46,323 nucleotides of DNA from Myxococcales bacterium (GCA_011526095.1 WYBA01000483.1:1-46323), one strand, 5' to 3'. Counted from the first letter of the stretch, positions 1-8,081 are shown. Numbers and translations are program-made. The notes: generated from the sequence alone by a model not told the origin.

Positions 1-114
1 CCGTCTCCGTCTCCGTCTCCGTCTCCGTCTCCGTCTCCGTCTCCGTCTCCGTCTCCGTCTCCGTCTCCGTCTCCGTCTCCGTCTCCGTCTCCGTCTCCGT
101 CTCCGTCTCCGTCT
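1..114. repeat. Hexanucleotide tandem repeat, 19 perfect copies
   Basis: The unit ccgtct is repeated 19 times without error and may extend past the left edge. Read on the minus strand inside the secreted-protein gene it encodes Glu-Thr. Because the unit is a multiple of three, copy-number change would alter protein length without breaking the frame. Perfect identity suggests recent slippage-driven expansion. Confidence 0.97.
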
Positions 115-202
115 CCTCGGCGCGCACGGCGCCGCCCGTCACCAACATCGCCGCCGCCACCGCCGCCACCGCCGCGCTGCCCGGCCTCGCCGCCCGCCTC
201 AC
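1..202 (-). CDS. Secreted protein with N-terminal Glu-Thr repeat (partial, 3' end outside window)
   Basis: Unrecognised gene whose C-terminal part lies beyond the left edge. The GTG start (202-200) shares bases with the TGA stop of the upstream phosphatase gene (GTGA overlap), which fixes the frame and suggests translational coupling. Translation begins with two Arg, an Ala/Val-rich hydrophobic stretch of about 15 residues, and a signal-peptidase-I-like end (G-G-A-V-R-A). The mature part starts Glu-Glu-Thr-Glu-Thr and continues as pure Glu-Thr dipeptides encoded by the hexanucleotide repeat up to the edge. I infer export to the periplasm or beyond. The Glu-Thr stretch would be acidic, extended and possibly modified or metal-binding; no function can be assigned. 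The other frames of the repeat (Asp-Gly, Arg-Arg) lack this start and signal peptide. Confidence 0.6.
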   Translation of the reverse strand, partial: MRRAARPGSAAVAAVAAAMLVTGGAVRAEETETETETETETETETETETETETETETETETETETET

Positions 203-2337
203 ACCAGCACCGGACGCACGACCACGGCCAGCATGTCATCCATCACCGGCGCGTCGGCCGCGTGCGCCACGGCGGCGGCCACGATCATCCGCGCCGCGCG
301 GTCGCCCGCGCTCACGACCTGGTCGCGCATCATCCGCTGCAGCCGGCGCTCGCCCCATGGCTCGCCGCGCCCGTCGCGGACCTCGACCACGCCGTCGGAG
401 CACGCCACGACGATGTCCGCGTCGCTCATCGGCCGCTCGCCCTCGCCGATCTGCGCCTGCGGCTCGCCCAGGGTCGAGCCGCGCGCGTGCAGCACGTCGA
501 GGCGCACGCGCTCCTCGCCGGCGCCCGGCCGCACGACGTACGCGCCGCGGTGCCCCGCGCACGCGAACGTCACCTTGCGCGTGCCGGCGTCGATCACCGC
601 GGCGAACGCGGCGACGCGCTGCGCGCCGCCGCCGATCCCGCGCACCGTCTTGTGGACCAGCTCGAGCAGCGCGCGCGGCTCGAGCGCCGCGCCGCGCAGC
701 GACGCCGTGGCCTCGCACACGCCGCCGATCGCCGCCGACACCAGCGCCGCGGGCACGCCCGTCCCGACGACGTCGCCGATGAACAAGAGCTGCCGCCCCT
801 CGGTCAGCCGCGCCGTCATCCACACGTCGCCCGCGACCCGCGCCGCCGGGCGGTAGTGCGCCAGCACCTGCCACGGCGACGCCTCGATCACCGTGTCGCC
901 GACCGCGCGCGCCTGCTGCACCGCCTCGGCGACCTCGACCTCGCGCGCGGTCTCGGCCAGGTGCCCGGCCTCGCGCGTCAGCCCGACGAACGTCATGCCG
1001 CGGGCCGCGGTCGTCGCGACCGCGCGGACGAAGTCGCGCTCGTCGTCGCGCAGCACCTTGAACCGCGGCAGGTTGCCCGCCGCCATGCCGACCAGCGTGT
1101 CGCGATCGACCAGCGGCACCAGCACGTCGGCCTCGACCCGCGCCACCATCGCCTCGACCAGCGCGCGCAGCCCGCCGAGCCGGAGCGTCGCCAGCTCGGC
1201 GACCATCAGCGGGTCCGGGTTGGCGACGATCCAGGCGCGCACGCGCGCGTCGATGGGGATCGGCGGGGCCGTCGTCTCGACCGGCACCACGGGGATCATC
1301 GCGCCCGCGTCGTCGGCCAGCCACACCCGCGCATCGGTGGCCTGGGTGTGCGCGACGAGCAGCTCGCCCAGCCGCACCGCGACCTCGCGCTCGTCGGACA
1401 GCGCCTCGACCTCCTCGGCGAACGTGTCGATCGCGGCGATCGCACCGTCGCTGGCGCGCTCGGCGCGGCGGCGCTTGATCCGCATCGTCCACGACGCGAC
1501 CAGGCCGATCATCGGCAGCGGCGCGGTGAACACGGCCGCGGCGAGCGGGCGATCGGTCCACGTCCGGTTGCCCTCCCACAGCACCAGGTAGAGCAGCCCG
1601 GTGACGCCGGTGAGGATCGCCAGCTCCAGCACCGAGGCGTGGTCGACCCCGCGAGCGCGGAACAGGTCCTGGCGCAGGATCGCGTAGATCCCGATCCCGG
1701 ACGAGACCACGGCGGGGAGCCAGGCAGCCGGGTACCAGCCGATGCCCGCGGCGAGCAGCGGGTCGACGAGCGTCACCAGCGACAGCCCGACGATGATCAC
1801 GACCTGGCGCCGCTGGATCCGCCACGCGTGGTTGCGGTCGAACGACATCGCCCGCCGGGACAGCACGACGCCCACCGCCCCCCACGCCGGGATCTGCAGC
1901 ACGTGGATGAGCTGGAGCGGCCCGGGCGTGACGAACAGCAGCCCCGACGCGGTCTCGAACGTGCCCTCGACCATCAGCTCGGTGGCCCAGCACAGCACGG
2001 CCGTGGTCAGCGCGACGCCGAACGCGCCGGCGAGCAGCCAGCGGTGGGCGTCGACCCGGCCGCTGACCGCGAGCACCAGCAACATCAGCCCCGGGCCGGT
2101 CATGCTCACCGGCGCCAGCCCGACGCGGAACAGCCGCTCGGCGAGCGCCGGGTCGCGGGTCGAGCCGACGAGCGCGTACGACAGCGCCCACGGCAGCGTG
2201 ACCGCGACGAGCAGCAGCATCGCGAGCCGGATCAGCGTGTCGCCGCGGACGACGACCGTGACGACGCCGAGCGCGGCCAGCGCGATCGCCGCGGCCAGGT
2301 ACGGCACGCTGAGCGGGCTGAACGCGAGCTCACCCAC
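199..2337 (-). CDS. Membrane-bound SpoIIE/RsbU-type protein phosphatase with GAF-like domain
   Basis: A 712-residue, three-part protein. Residues 1-290 hold about eight hydrophobic helices resembling the 7TM input regions of some histidine kinases, ending in a basic stop (K-R-R-R-A-E-R). Residues 300-450 look like a GAF-type sensor domain. Residues 465-712 are a SpoIIE-type PP2C serine phosphatase: H-Y-R-P-A-A-R-V-A-G-D (metal Asp504), I-G-D-V-V-G-T-G-V-P-A-A-L (Asp522), A-C-S-D-G-V-V-E and a final D-D-M-L. The usual GGD is AGD, but the metal-binding aspartates are kept, so it should be active. By family knowledge it would dephosphorylate a phosphoserine anti-sigma antagonist in response to a membrane signal; no such partner is encoded nearby. 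The start is GTG. The downstream secreted-protein gene is coupled by a 4-bp overlap. Confidence 0.88.
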   Translation of the reverse strand: MGELAFSPLSVPYLAAAIALAALGVVTVVVRGDTLIRLAMLLLVAVTLPWALSYALVGSTRDPALAERLFRVGLAPVSMTGPGLMLLVLAVSGRVDAHRWLLAGAFGVALTTAVLCWATELMVEGTFETASGLLFVTPGPLQLIHVLQIPAWGAVGVVLSRRAMSFDRNHAWRIQRRQVVIIVGLSLVTLVDPLLAAGIGWYPAAWLPAVVSSGIGIYAILRQDLFRARGVDHASVLELAILTGVTGLLYLVLWEGNRTWTDRPLAAAVFTAPLPMIGLVASWTMRIKRRRAERASDGAIAAIDTFAEEVEALSDEREVAVRLGELLVAHTQATDARVWLADDAGAMIPVVPVETTAPPIPIDARVRAWIVANPDPLMVAELATLRLGGLRALVEAMVARVEADVLVPLVDRDTLVGMAAGNLPRFKVLRDDERDFVRAVATTAARGMTFVGLTREAGHLAETAREVEVAEAVQQARAVGDTVIEASPWQVLAHYRPAARVAGDVWMTARLTEGRQLLFIGDVVGTGVPAALVSAAIGGVCEATASLRGAALEPRALLELVHKTVRGIGGGAQRVAAFAAVIDAGTRKVTFACAGHRGAYVVRPGAGEERVRLDVLHARGSTLGEPQAQIGEGERPMSDADIVVACSDGVVEVRDGRGEPWGERRLQRMMRDQVVSAGDRAARMIVAAAVAHAADAPVMDDMLAVVVRPVLV

Positions 2338-2429
2338 GACCCGTCGACGGTATCACGGCGCCGATCGGACCGGCGCGCCGGCGCGCGCGGTCGCGCCGCC
2401 GAGGCGCGCGGTCGCGCCGGCGGCCGCGG

Positions 2430-3017
2430 TCAGTACATCGTCAGGTGGTAGCGGTTGTACGCGCACGCGCCGCCGCAGTCGCCGCCGTCGGCGCGCTGGA
2501 TCCGCACGAGGTACGGCGTCGCCGCGCCGACCTCGGCCGAGACGCACACGCGCTGCTCGCCGTCGTCGTCGACCTCGGTGCACACCGCGCCGGTCGCCAG
2601 CACCGCCCCGCCCTCGTCGAGGATCTCGATCGTCAGCGGCATGAACGCCACCGGCGCGAACAGCTCGATCGTGACCTCGCCGGCGCACCCCGCCGGCGTC
2701 ACGCCGCGGAGGTAGTCGACGTCGCCGGCGTTGTCGACGCACCCGACCTGGACCGACTCGAGCCGGTCGCAGCCGATCGTCCCGACGTCGTGGGCCTCGG
2801 CCGCGGCGTCGTCGGGCTCGTTGACGTTGCCGTCCGGCCCGCAGTCGAACACGTCGACGAGCTGGGGGAACACGCAGCGAGCGGTCGCCTCGTCGCACCG
2901 CAGGTCCTCGGGGCACGCCCGCTCGGGGCCGCAGTAGTAGGTCCCGCTGCCGATGTCCGGGTCGCACGCGGCGAGCCCGAGCAGGGCCAGGGCCAGGGCG
3001 GTGCCCGTCGCCCTCAC
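2430..3017 (-). CDS. Cys-rich lipoprotein of unknown function
   Basis: A 195-residue lipoprotein. The start is GTG at 3017, overlapping the upstream TGA (GTGA), followed by a short signal sequence ending in the lipobox G-L-A-A-C with Cys18 as the lipidation site. The mature part has ten or more Cys (C-G-P-E-R-A-C-P-E-D-L-R-C near the N terminus), typical of the disulfide-rich cell-surface lipoproteins common in myxobacteria. A beta-rich C-terminal half (about 110-175, P-L-T-I-E-I-L-D-E-G-G-A) reads like a secreted beta-sandwich domain. A longer in-frame opening runs to 3911, but the overlap and the lipoprotein signal decide for this start. It probably forms an operon with the exported protein upstream. 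No function is assigned. Confidence 0.8.
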   Translation of the reverse strand: MRATGTALALALLGLAACDPDIGSGTYYCGPERACPEDLRCDEATARCVFPQLVDVFDCGPDGNVNEPDDAAAEAHDVGTIGCDRLESVQVGCVDNAGDVDYLRGVTPAGCAGEVTIELFAPVAFMPLTIEILDEGGAVLATGAVCTEVDDDGEQRVCVSAEVGAATPYLVRIQRADGGDCGGACAYNRYHLTMY

Positions 3018-3511
3018 CACGGCCACACCCCGCCGACCACCGCGCCGCCCGCGACCGGCTCGAGCGTCGGCGCCGCGCGCCGCGTCGTCAGCACGACCTC
3101 GTCCTCGCCCGGCTCGGTCTTCCACAGCGCGACCACCGCGCCGCCGAGCAGCAGCGCGCCCACCGAGTAGCCGACGATCGCCTTGATCCCGGACGAGCCA
3201 GCGCGGTCGTACGTCGCCTGCCGGTCCGCGGTCCACGTCCCGACGATCTCGGCGTCCGCGGACAGCTCGTCGGCGGCGTCGCGCGAGTCGAGGTGGAAGT
3301 ACAGCCCGACGGCGCCGGCGAGCACCCCGCCGGCCGCCAGGCCGCCGATCGTCAGCTTCTGGCCGGCCGTCCGGGACCGGGCCTTGCGGTACTTGATCTC
3401 GGTCGGCGCCGGCTTGGCGCCGAAGTAGTCGGTGTCGGCGCGCGCCGGCACCGCCGCGACCGCCACGCCGGCCGCCGCGACCAGCGCGATTCCCAGGTTG
3501 CCTGCTGACAT
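3014..3511 (-). CDS. Exported small membrane protein, unknown function
   Basis: A 165-residue protein read from the ATG at 3511, because this start gives a clean signal peptide (A-V-P-A-R-A before Asp-Thr-Asp-Tyr-Phe-Gly). The frame continues upstream to 3607 without such a signal. The mature part has a basic region (Y-R-K-A-R-S-R), a first hydrophobic segment (about 56-75), a soluble acidic loop of about 45 residues, and a second hydrophobic segment (about 113-133). It therefore looks like a two-helix inner-membrane protein with a loop. It overlaps the lipoprotein gene downstream by 4 bp and diverges from the PilZ gene at 3589. I do not recognise the family. Confidence 0.7.
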   Translation of the reverse strand: MSAGNLGIALVAAAGVAVAAVPARADTDYFGAKPAPTEIKYRKARSRTAGQKLTIGGLAAGGVLAGAVGLYFHLDSRDAADELSADAEIVGTWTADRQATYDRAGSSGIKAIVGYSVGALLLGGAVVALWKTEPGEDEVVLTTRRAAPTLEPVAGGAVVGGVWPW

Positions 3512-3588
3512 CGCGCGAAGAGTTGCGCGTACATGCGCCCACGTCAAACGTTGATCGCCCATGCCGCCGGCTGATATGAAGGAAGCTC

Positions 3589-4299
3589 GTGTCCCGCCGG
3601 GCCCCACGGTTCCGCGCCCAGCTCACCGTCACGGTCACGCCGATGATCGCGGGGGGCGAGCGCCTCGTGTGCCGCACGCGGGACGTCTCCGACGTCGGGA
3701 TGTCGCTCGAGACCGCGTCCGTGTTCGACCCGGGCACGCGCCTGGTGGTGACGACGATGGACCTCGCGCGCGGCGCGGTGGTCGAGGTCGTGAGCGAGGT
3801 GACGCGCGTCCACGTCGGCGTCGGCCGCGGCCTCGGCCTGCGCGTGCTCGACCCGCCGCTGGAGTGGCGCGCGCTGGTCGCGACCGCCGGGCAGCGCACG
3901 CCGACTGACAAGCCGGCGCGGCGGCTACGCGTGCTCGTCGTCGGCGACGACCAGCGCCAGCGCGGCGCGCTCGCGCTCTACGTCACCTCCGGGTGGGACG
4001 TCCGGTTCGCGTGCGACCTCGACACGACCGACGAGGCGCTGCGCGGCGTCAAGCTCGACGCGATCATCGCCGAGCACGACGCCGCCGACGCGCGGTGGCA
4101 GCCGATCCTCGACGCCGCGCGCCGGGCGCAGCCGACCGCGCGCCGGATCGTGCGCGGCGCGCTCGCCGACGCGCCGCACGGCGTCGACGCGCTGGTCCAC
4201 CGCTTCGTCGACCGCGACGCCGGGCTCGACGCGCTGCTCGACGCGCTCACCGCCGAGCTGCCCGCGGTCGCCGCCGGGGCTACAGCCCCGACTCCTTGA
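3589..4299 (+). CDS. PilZ domain fused to a degenerate receiver domain
   Basis: A 236-residue cytosolic protein. Residues 1-100 form a PilZ (cyclic-di-GMP-binding) domain with both signature elements: the R-x-x-x-R motif at 3-7 (R-R-A-P-R) and D-V-S-D-V-G at 32-37. Residues 112-224 have a receiver-like fold: V-V-G-D-D supplies the acidic pair (120-121), but the phosphoacceptor position is Glu162 (D-A-I-I-A-E), and the conserved Thr and Lys are not apparent. It probably binds cyclic-di-GMP but cannot be phosphorylated normally; Glu may mimic the phosphorylated state. The start is GTG with AAGGAAG upstream. It diverges from the minus-strand gene at 3511, and its 3' end overlaps the convergent gene ending at 4280 by 20 bp. 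Confidence 0.85.
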   Translation: MSRRAPRFRAQLTVTVTPMIAGGERLVCRTRDVSDVGMSLETASVFDPGTRLVVTTMDLARGAVVEVVSEVTRVHVGVGRGLGLRVLDPPLEWRALVATAGQRTPTDKPARRLRVLVVGDDQRQRGALALYVTSGWDVRFACDLDTTDEALRGVKLDAIIAEHDAADARWQPILDAARRAQPTARRIVRGALADAPHGVDALVHRFVDRDAGLDALLDALTAELPAVAAGATAPTP

Positions 4300-4783
4300 C
4301 CTCTTGCTCCAGGCGCGCCAGCGTCTGCGCCTGCTCGTGCAGCGCGTCGCGCAGCCGGCGCTGCGCCATCTCCTCGCGCAGCCGCGCCGAGCGATCGCGC
4401 CCGGCGCGCCCGACCGCCGCGAGCGCGACGATCCGCGCCGCCGCGGTCAGCACGTCCGAGGCGGTCTCGAGCACGGCGGCCTGCTCCTCCGGATCGCGCA
4501 GGCCGCGCGCGCACGCCTTGACCAGGCGCTCGAACACGCGGTCGGCGTCGCCGAGCAGCACCTCCTCGGTGTCGCCCCACGCCAGCCGCCGCGCCAGCGC
4601 GTCGTGCAGCGTCAGGTCGAGCCCGCCGTGGCCGGCGCTGTCGCCGAGCGCCGCGAGCTGACGGACGATCGCCTCGAAGATCTCGGCGCCCGGCGGATCG
4701 CGATCGCCGCGCTCCGCGGTGTCGAGCACCTCGTCGCGCAGGACGTCGACGCGATCGGCGAGCGGCGCGGGCGTGCGGGTCAT
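4280..4783 (-). CDS. Helical protein coupled to the PPM phosphatase gene
   Basis: A 167-residue, almost wholly helical, charged protein with no signal peptide or membrane segment; the last 45 residues (R-L-R-E-E-M-A-Q-R-R-L-R onward) look like a coiled coil. The ATG start overlaps the TGA of the upstream phosphatase gene (ATGA), so the two are very likely translated together in a fixed ratio. The family is not recognised. Its place at the end of a three-gene PPM-phosphatase operon suggests an adaptor or regulator of that phosphatase. Its 3' end runs 20 bp into the convergent PilZ gene. Confidence 0.75.
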   Translation of the reverse strand: MTRTPAPLADRVDVLRDEVLDTAERGDRDPPGAEIFEAIVRQLAALGDSAGHGGLDLTLHDALARRLAWGDTEEVLLGDADRVFERLVKACARGLRDPEEQAAVLETASDVLTAAARIVALAAVGRAGRDRSARLREEMAQRRLRDALHEQAQTLARLEQEVKESGL

Positions 4784-6636
4784 CGCGAGCCTCCCCAGCT
4801 CGACCCGGGATCGACCAGCTTGCCGGCCATCGGGTCGTAGACCGTCGCGAACTTGCGCTCGAGCTCGGCGAGCCGCGCCTCGTTCTTGCCGACCTGCCCG
4901 CGCAGCGCCGAGGTCTGCTTGACCGCCTCGCGCAGCTTGTCGCTGCCCGGCTGCGCCGCCTCGACGACGAGCCCGGAGATCGACGCCGCGAGGCGGTGGG
5001 CCGCGAGCGCGAGCTGGCGCAGCGCCGCGACCTGCACCGGCGTCGCCGCGCCGCCCTGGCTCGAGTGGATCGCGCCGATCAGCGCGCGGCGCGCGCGGTC
5101 GAGCGCGTCGAACAGCGGCGCGATCGCGCGCTCCTCGAGCGCGCGCACCCCGAACAGGTCGCGCGCCGCGACCGTGACCGCGGCGGTGGGCGCGGCCTCG
5201 CACGCCAGCCCGTGCAGCCGCGTCAGCAGGTCGTGCACCGCCGGATCGCGCTCGCGCTGCATCGCCGCGCGCAGCGCCGCGTCGAGCACCGGCCGCACCT
5301 CGGGCGAGGCCGCCTCCGACGTCGCCTCCTTGCGCAGGAACGGCATCGTCGGCTGGTCGAGGAACGGCTTGCCGGTGTCGACGCGCCGCGCCTCGCTCGC
5401 CGCCTGGCGCTCGCCGTAGAGCTTGACCAGCTCGGCCTCGATCGCGCGCAGCCGCTCGCCGAGCACGCCGCCGACCGCCATCTCGCACACCGTCAGCTCG
5501 CGCGTCACCGCCGCCTCGACGATCAGCGCCAGCTCGGCGTCGTCGCGGCGGACGTCGGCCACGACCTGGGTGCACGAGTGGTGGAGGATGTCGAGCAGCA
5601 GGCGCAGCGGCGCCCACCCGCCGCCGCGGTCGAGCCAGCCGTGCGCGAGGTTCTCGGCGTAGGTCCAGACGTTGACCGTCGTCGCCTTCTCGAGGTCGTG
5701 GAACAGCGCCTCGACGAAGTTGCCGGCGACGATCTCGACCGCCTCGCCGGGCGACAGCACCGCGCAGATCGGGTTGGTCGCCAGCCCCGCGGCGCGCGCC
5801 GCCTCGAAGAACCGCTCGCGTCGCGCCCACCACGAGATCGACCCCGTCGTGCGCACGAGCTGGGTCGTGCGCGGCACGGTCGCGACGCCGGCCTCGATCA
5901 CGACGACCGTGACGTTGTCGCCGCCGCCGCCGCGCAGCGCCGCCTCGATCAGATCCTTGGCGACCTGCTCCGGCGCGTCGGTCGAGCCGAGCAGCTGCTG
6001 GATCGCCTCGGTCGACGTGAACCCGTACAGGCCGTCCGAGCACAGCAGCACCCGGTCGCCGCGCTGCAGCGCGATCTCGGCGATGTCGACCCGCGTCTCG
6101 GGCCGCGCGCCGAGGTTGCGCGACAGCACGCTCCGGTAGGCGTGGACCTCGGCCTCCTCGGGCGAGATCGCGTTCTGCGCCAGCAGCTCGGCGACGACGG
6201 TGTGATCGCGCGTGAGCTGGGTCAGCCGGCCCTCGCGCAGCAGGTACGCGCGGCTGTCGCCGACGTGCCCGACGAGCATGCGGCGCGGGTCGAGCACGAG
6301 CGCGACGACCGCGGTCGTGCCCATGCCGCGGCGGTCGCGCCGCGACAGCGCCTCGGCGTGGACCGCGGCGGACGCGGCGTTGAGCGCGGCGTCGATCATC
6401 GCGCGCGGCTCCATCTGGCTGCGCCGCGCCCGCACGTACTCCTTGACCACGTCGCGCGCCTTCTGCGACGCGACGTCGCCGGCCATCGCGCCGCCCATCC
6501 CGTCGAACACGGCGTACAGCCCGTGCGCCGGGTCGACGATCATCGCGTCCTCGTTGGCCTCGCGGACGCTGCCGACGTGGGTCGCGCCGTGGACGCGGAC
6601 CCCGGGCTGCGCGGCGGGCCGGCCGCCCGCGCTCAC
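4780..6636 (-). CDS. PPM-family (PP2C) Ser/Thr phosphatase with long helical C-terminal region
   Basis: A 618-residue cytosolic protein. Residues 15-250 are a complete metal-dependent PP2C phosphatase of the bacterial Stp/PrpC type: R-E-A-N-E-D, V-F-D-G-M-G-G, M-G-T-T, V-G-H-V-G-D-S-R-A, L-T-R-D-H-T, C-S-D-G-L-Y-G-F and G-G-G-D-N-V-T. The remaining 360 residues are unusual for this family. Residues 285-400 form a helical domain resembling the stand-alone 152-residue protein encoded just upstream, and the tail ends in a coiled-coil-like segment. The GTG start overlaps the preceding stop (GTGA) and the stop overlaps the following ATG. By family it reverses phosphorylation by Hanks-type kinases; a candidate kinase is encoded 30 kb away at 34473, without evidence that they pair. 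Confidence 0.88.
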   Translation of the reverse strand: MSAGGRPAAQPGVRVHGATHVGSVREANEDAMIVDPAHGLYAVFDGMGGAMAGDVASQKARDVVKEYVRARRSQMEPRAMIDAALNAASAAVHAEALSRRDRRGMGTTAVVALVLDPRRMLVGHVGDSRAYLLREGRLTQLTRDHTVVAELLAQNAISPEEAEVHAYRSVLSRNLGARPETRVDIAEIALQRGDRVLLCSDGLYGFTSTEAIQQLLGSTDAPEQVAKDLIEAALRGGGGDNVTVVVIEAGVATVPRTTQLVRTTGSISWWARRERFFEAARAAGLATNPICAVLSPGEAVEIVAGNFVEALFHDLEKATTVNVWTYAENLAHGWLDRGGGWAPLRLLLDILHHSCTQVVADVRRDDAELALIVEAAVTRELTVCEMAVGGVLGERLRAIEAELVKLYGERQAASEARRVDTGKPFLDQPTMPFLRKEATSEAASPEVRPVLDAALRAAMQRERDPAVHDLLTRLHGLACEAAPTAAVTVAARDLFGVRALEERAIAPLFDALDRARRALIGAIHSSQGGAATPVQVAALRQLALAAHRLAASISGLVVEAAQPGSDKLREAVKQTSALRGQVGKNEARLAELERKFATVYDPMAGKLVDPGSSWGGSR

Positions 6637-7091
6637 GGCGCGCCCCCGCGCAGCAGCTGGTCGCGCTGGGCCCGCCGGCGCTCCAGCTCCTCGGCCACCA
6701 GGTCGATGACGCCGCGCACGGTGTGGGCGTTGACCTTGGCCAGAGCGACGACCAGCTCGTGGACGATCGGCTTGCCCCCGAGCTGGTTGCGGACGAGGTC
6801 GATCACGACGTCCCCGACCGCGACCAGGACGTGGATCACATCGTCCGACGACATGCCGTCGCCGGCCCGCAGCGCGATGTAAGACTGCAGAAAGCTCCGG
6901 TGCAGCCGCCAGTCCCAGGTCGCGACGTACGCCTGGGTGTGACGCAACACCGCATCGAAGTGCTCGCGCGCCTCGGCCTCGGTGACGCGGGCGAGCGCGT
7001 GGTCCAGAGAACCTCGGATCTCGACGAGGCGCGCCAGGGCGACCGGGCGCAGGGACTCGAGGGTCGCCGCGTGATCAGCCGGCGTCGCCAT
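6633..7091 (-). CDS. Stand-alone helical domain protein, first gene of the PPM module
   Basis: A 152-residue, all-helical soluble protein. Its pattern (F-D-A-V-L-R, a W-D-W at 59-61, a G-D-G turn, then V-I-H-V-L-V-A-V-G-D-V-V) parallels residues 285-400 of the phosphatase encoded next, so both may carry the same ligand-binding or protein-interaction domain. The style recalls the helical N-terminal domains of RsbR-type stressosome proteins, but I cannot confirm that family. The ATG is preceded by CTGGAG as ribosome binding site, and a TAGCAT -10-like element lies 7101-7106 on the minus strand. Its stop overlaps the phosphatase start. It diverges from the response regulator at 7161. Confidence 0.72.
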   Translation of the reverse strand: MATPADHAATLESLRPVALARLVEIRGSLDHALARVTEAEAREHFDAVLRHTQAYVATWDWRLHRSFLQSYIALRAGDGMSSDDVIHVLVAVGDVVIDLVRNQLGGKPIVHELVVALAKVNAHTVRGVIDLVAEELERRRAQRDQLLRGGAP

Positions 7092-7160
7092 CTCCAGGAG
7101 ATGCTACACCGACGACGTGCCCCGTGATACTGTCGCCCGGTACTTCGCGATGGGGGCTTC

Positions 7161-8081
7161 GTGACGAAGGGCGGCCGCATCCTGGTGGTCGACGACGAGA
7201 CGCTGGTCCGGGAGACGGTGGGCAGCCTCCTCTCGGACGAGGGCTATGTCGTCGACCAGGCGAGCGACGGCCACGACGCGATCGCCAAGGTCGACGCCCA
7301 CTGCCCGGACGTCATCCTCCTCGATCTGATGATGCCCGGCATGAACGGCCGGCAGTTCCTCGACGCGCTGCGCGACCGCGGCCACGCCGACCTGCCGGTC
7401 GTCGTCATGACCGCCGTCCACGGCCTGACCGACGCCCGGTTCGGCGCGTCCGACGCGCTCGACGTGATCGAGAAGCCGTTCGACCTCGACGACCTGCTCA
7501 ACAAGATCGCGCTCGCGATGTACCGGGCCGGCGGCGAGGCGACGGTCGACGTGCCGGCGGCGCAGGTGACCGACGCGCCGGCGATCGACCCGGCCGCGCC
7601 CGTGCCGCTCGCCGCCGTCGACACGGCGCTCGGCACCGGCCGCGTCGCGGTCCGCCCGTCGACCCCGGCGCCCCACGGGCGCGAGCGGGATCCCGATCCG
7701 GACCGCGGCGACCGCGCCGAGCACGGCGTCGTGCTGCTGGTCGATCGCGACCGCGCCGCGCTGCAGCGCCTCGACGGGATGCTGTCGGCGCGCGGCTACA
7801 CGGTCGTGTCGATGACGCGGGTCGGCCCGCAGCTGCCGCGCCTGGCGCGCGCGCTCGAGCCGCGGGCGATCATCCTCGACGTCGAGAGCGGCGAGGTCGA
7901 GGGCGGCACGAGCGTCGAGCTGGTGCGGTCGTTGCGCGCGATCCCGAGCCTGCGAGACGTCCCGATCCTGGTGTTCGCGCGCGTCGCCGAGGCCAGCGGG
8001 ATGCGCGAGGTCGGGGACCTCGCCGCGACCCAGCTCGTCCCGGTCGACGAGGACCTGCTGCGGTTCGTCGAGCGGGCGTAG
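7161..8081 (+). CDS. Tandem receiver-domain response regulator
   Basis: A 306-residue protein with two receiver domains and no output domain. The first (5-120) is canonical: D11-D12 acidic pair, phosphoacceptor D55 in L-L-D-L-M-M-P-G, T84 and K105 (E-K-P-F). A 65-residue Pro/Ala-rich linker follows. The second (188-306) keeps D195, D197 and an Asp at the acceptor position (D240 in I-I-L-D-V-E), but has Ala instead of Thr (V-F-A-R) and no Lys, so it is probably not a regular phosphoacceptor. It may relay phosphate or act by protein interaction. The start is GTG after a G-rich stretch. No histidine kinase is adjacent, so the partner is unknown. Confidence 0.85.
   Translation: MTKGGRILVVDDETLVRETVGSLLSDEGYVVDQASDGHDAIAKVDAHCPDVILLDLMMPGMNGRQFLDALRDRGHADLPVVVMTAVHGLTDARFGASDALDVIEKPFDLDDLLNKIALAMYRAGGEATVDVPAAQVTDAPAIDPAAPVPLAAVDTALGTGRVAVRPSTPAPHGRERDPDPDRGDRAEHGVVLLVDRDRAALQRLDGMLSARGYTVVSMTRVGPQLPRLARALEPRAIILDVESGEVEGGTSVELVRSLRAIPSLRDVPILVFARVAEASGMREVGDLAATQLVPVDEDLLRFVERA

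Noticed and set aside
1..114. Possible CRISPR array or other spaced repeat
   Set aside because: The unit is only 6 bp, perfectly contiguous and without spacers; it reads as a coding microsatellite.
3018..3911. Extended start for the Cys-rich lipoprotein (493 residues)
   Set aside because: It would erase the lipoprotein signal and read through two genes in other frames; the GTGA overlap start explains everything.
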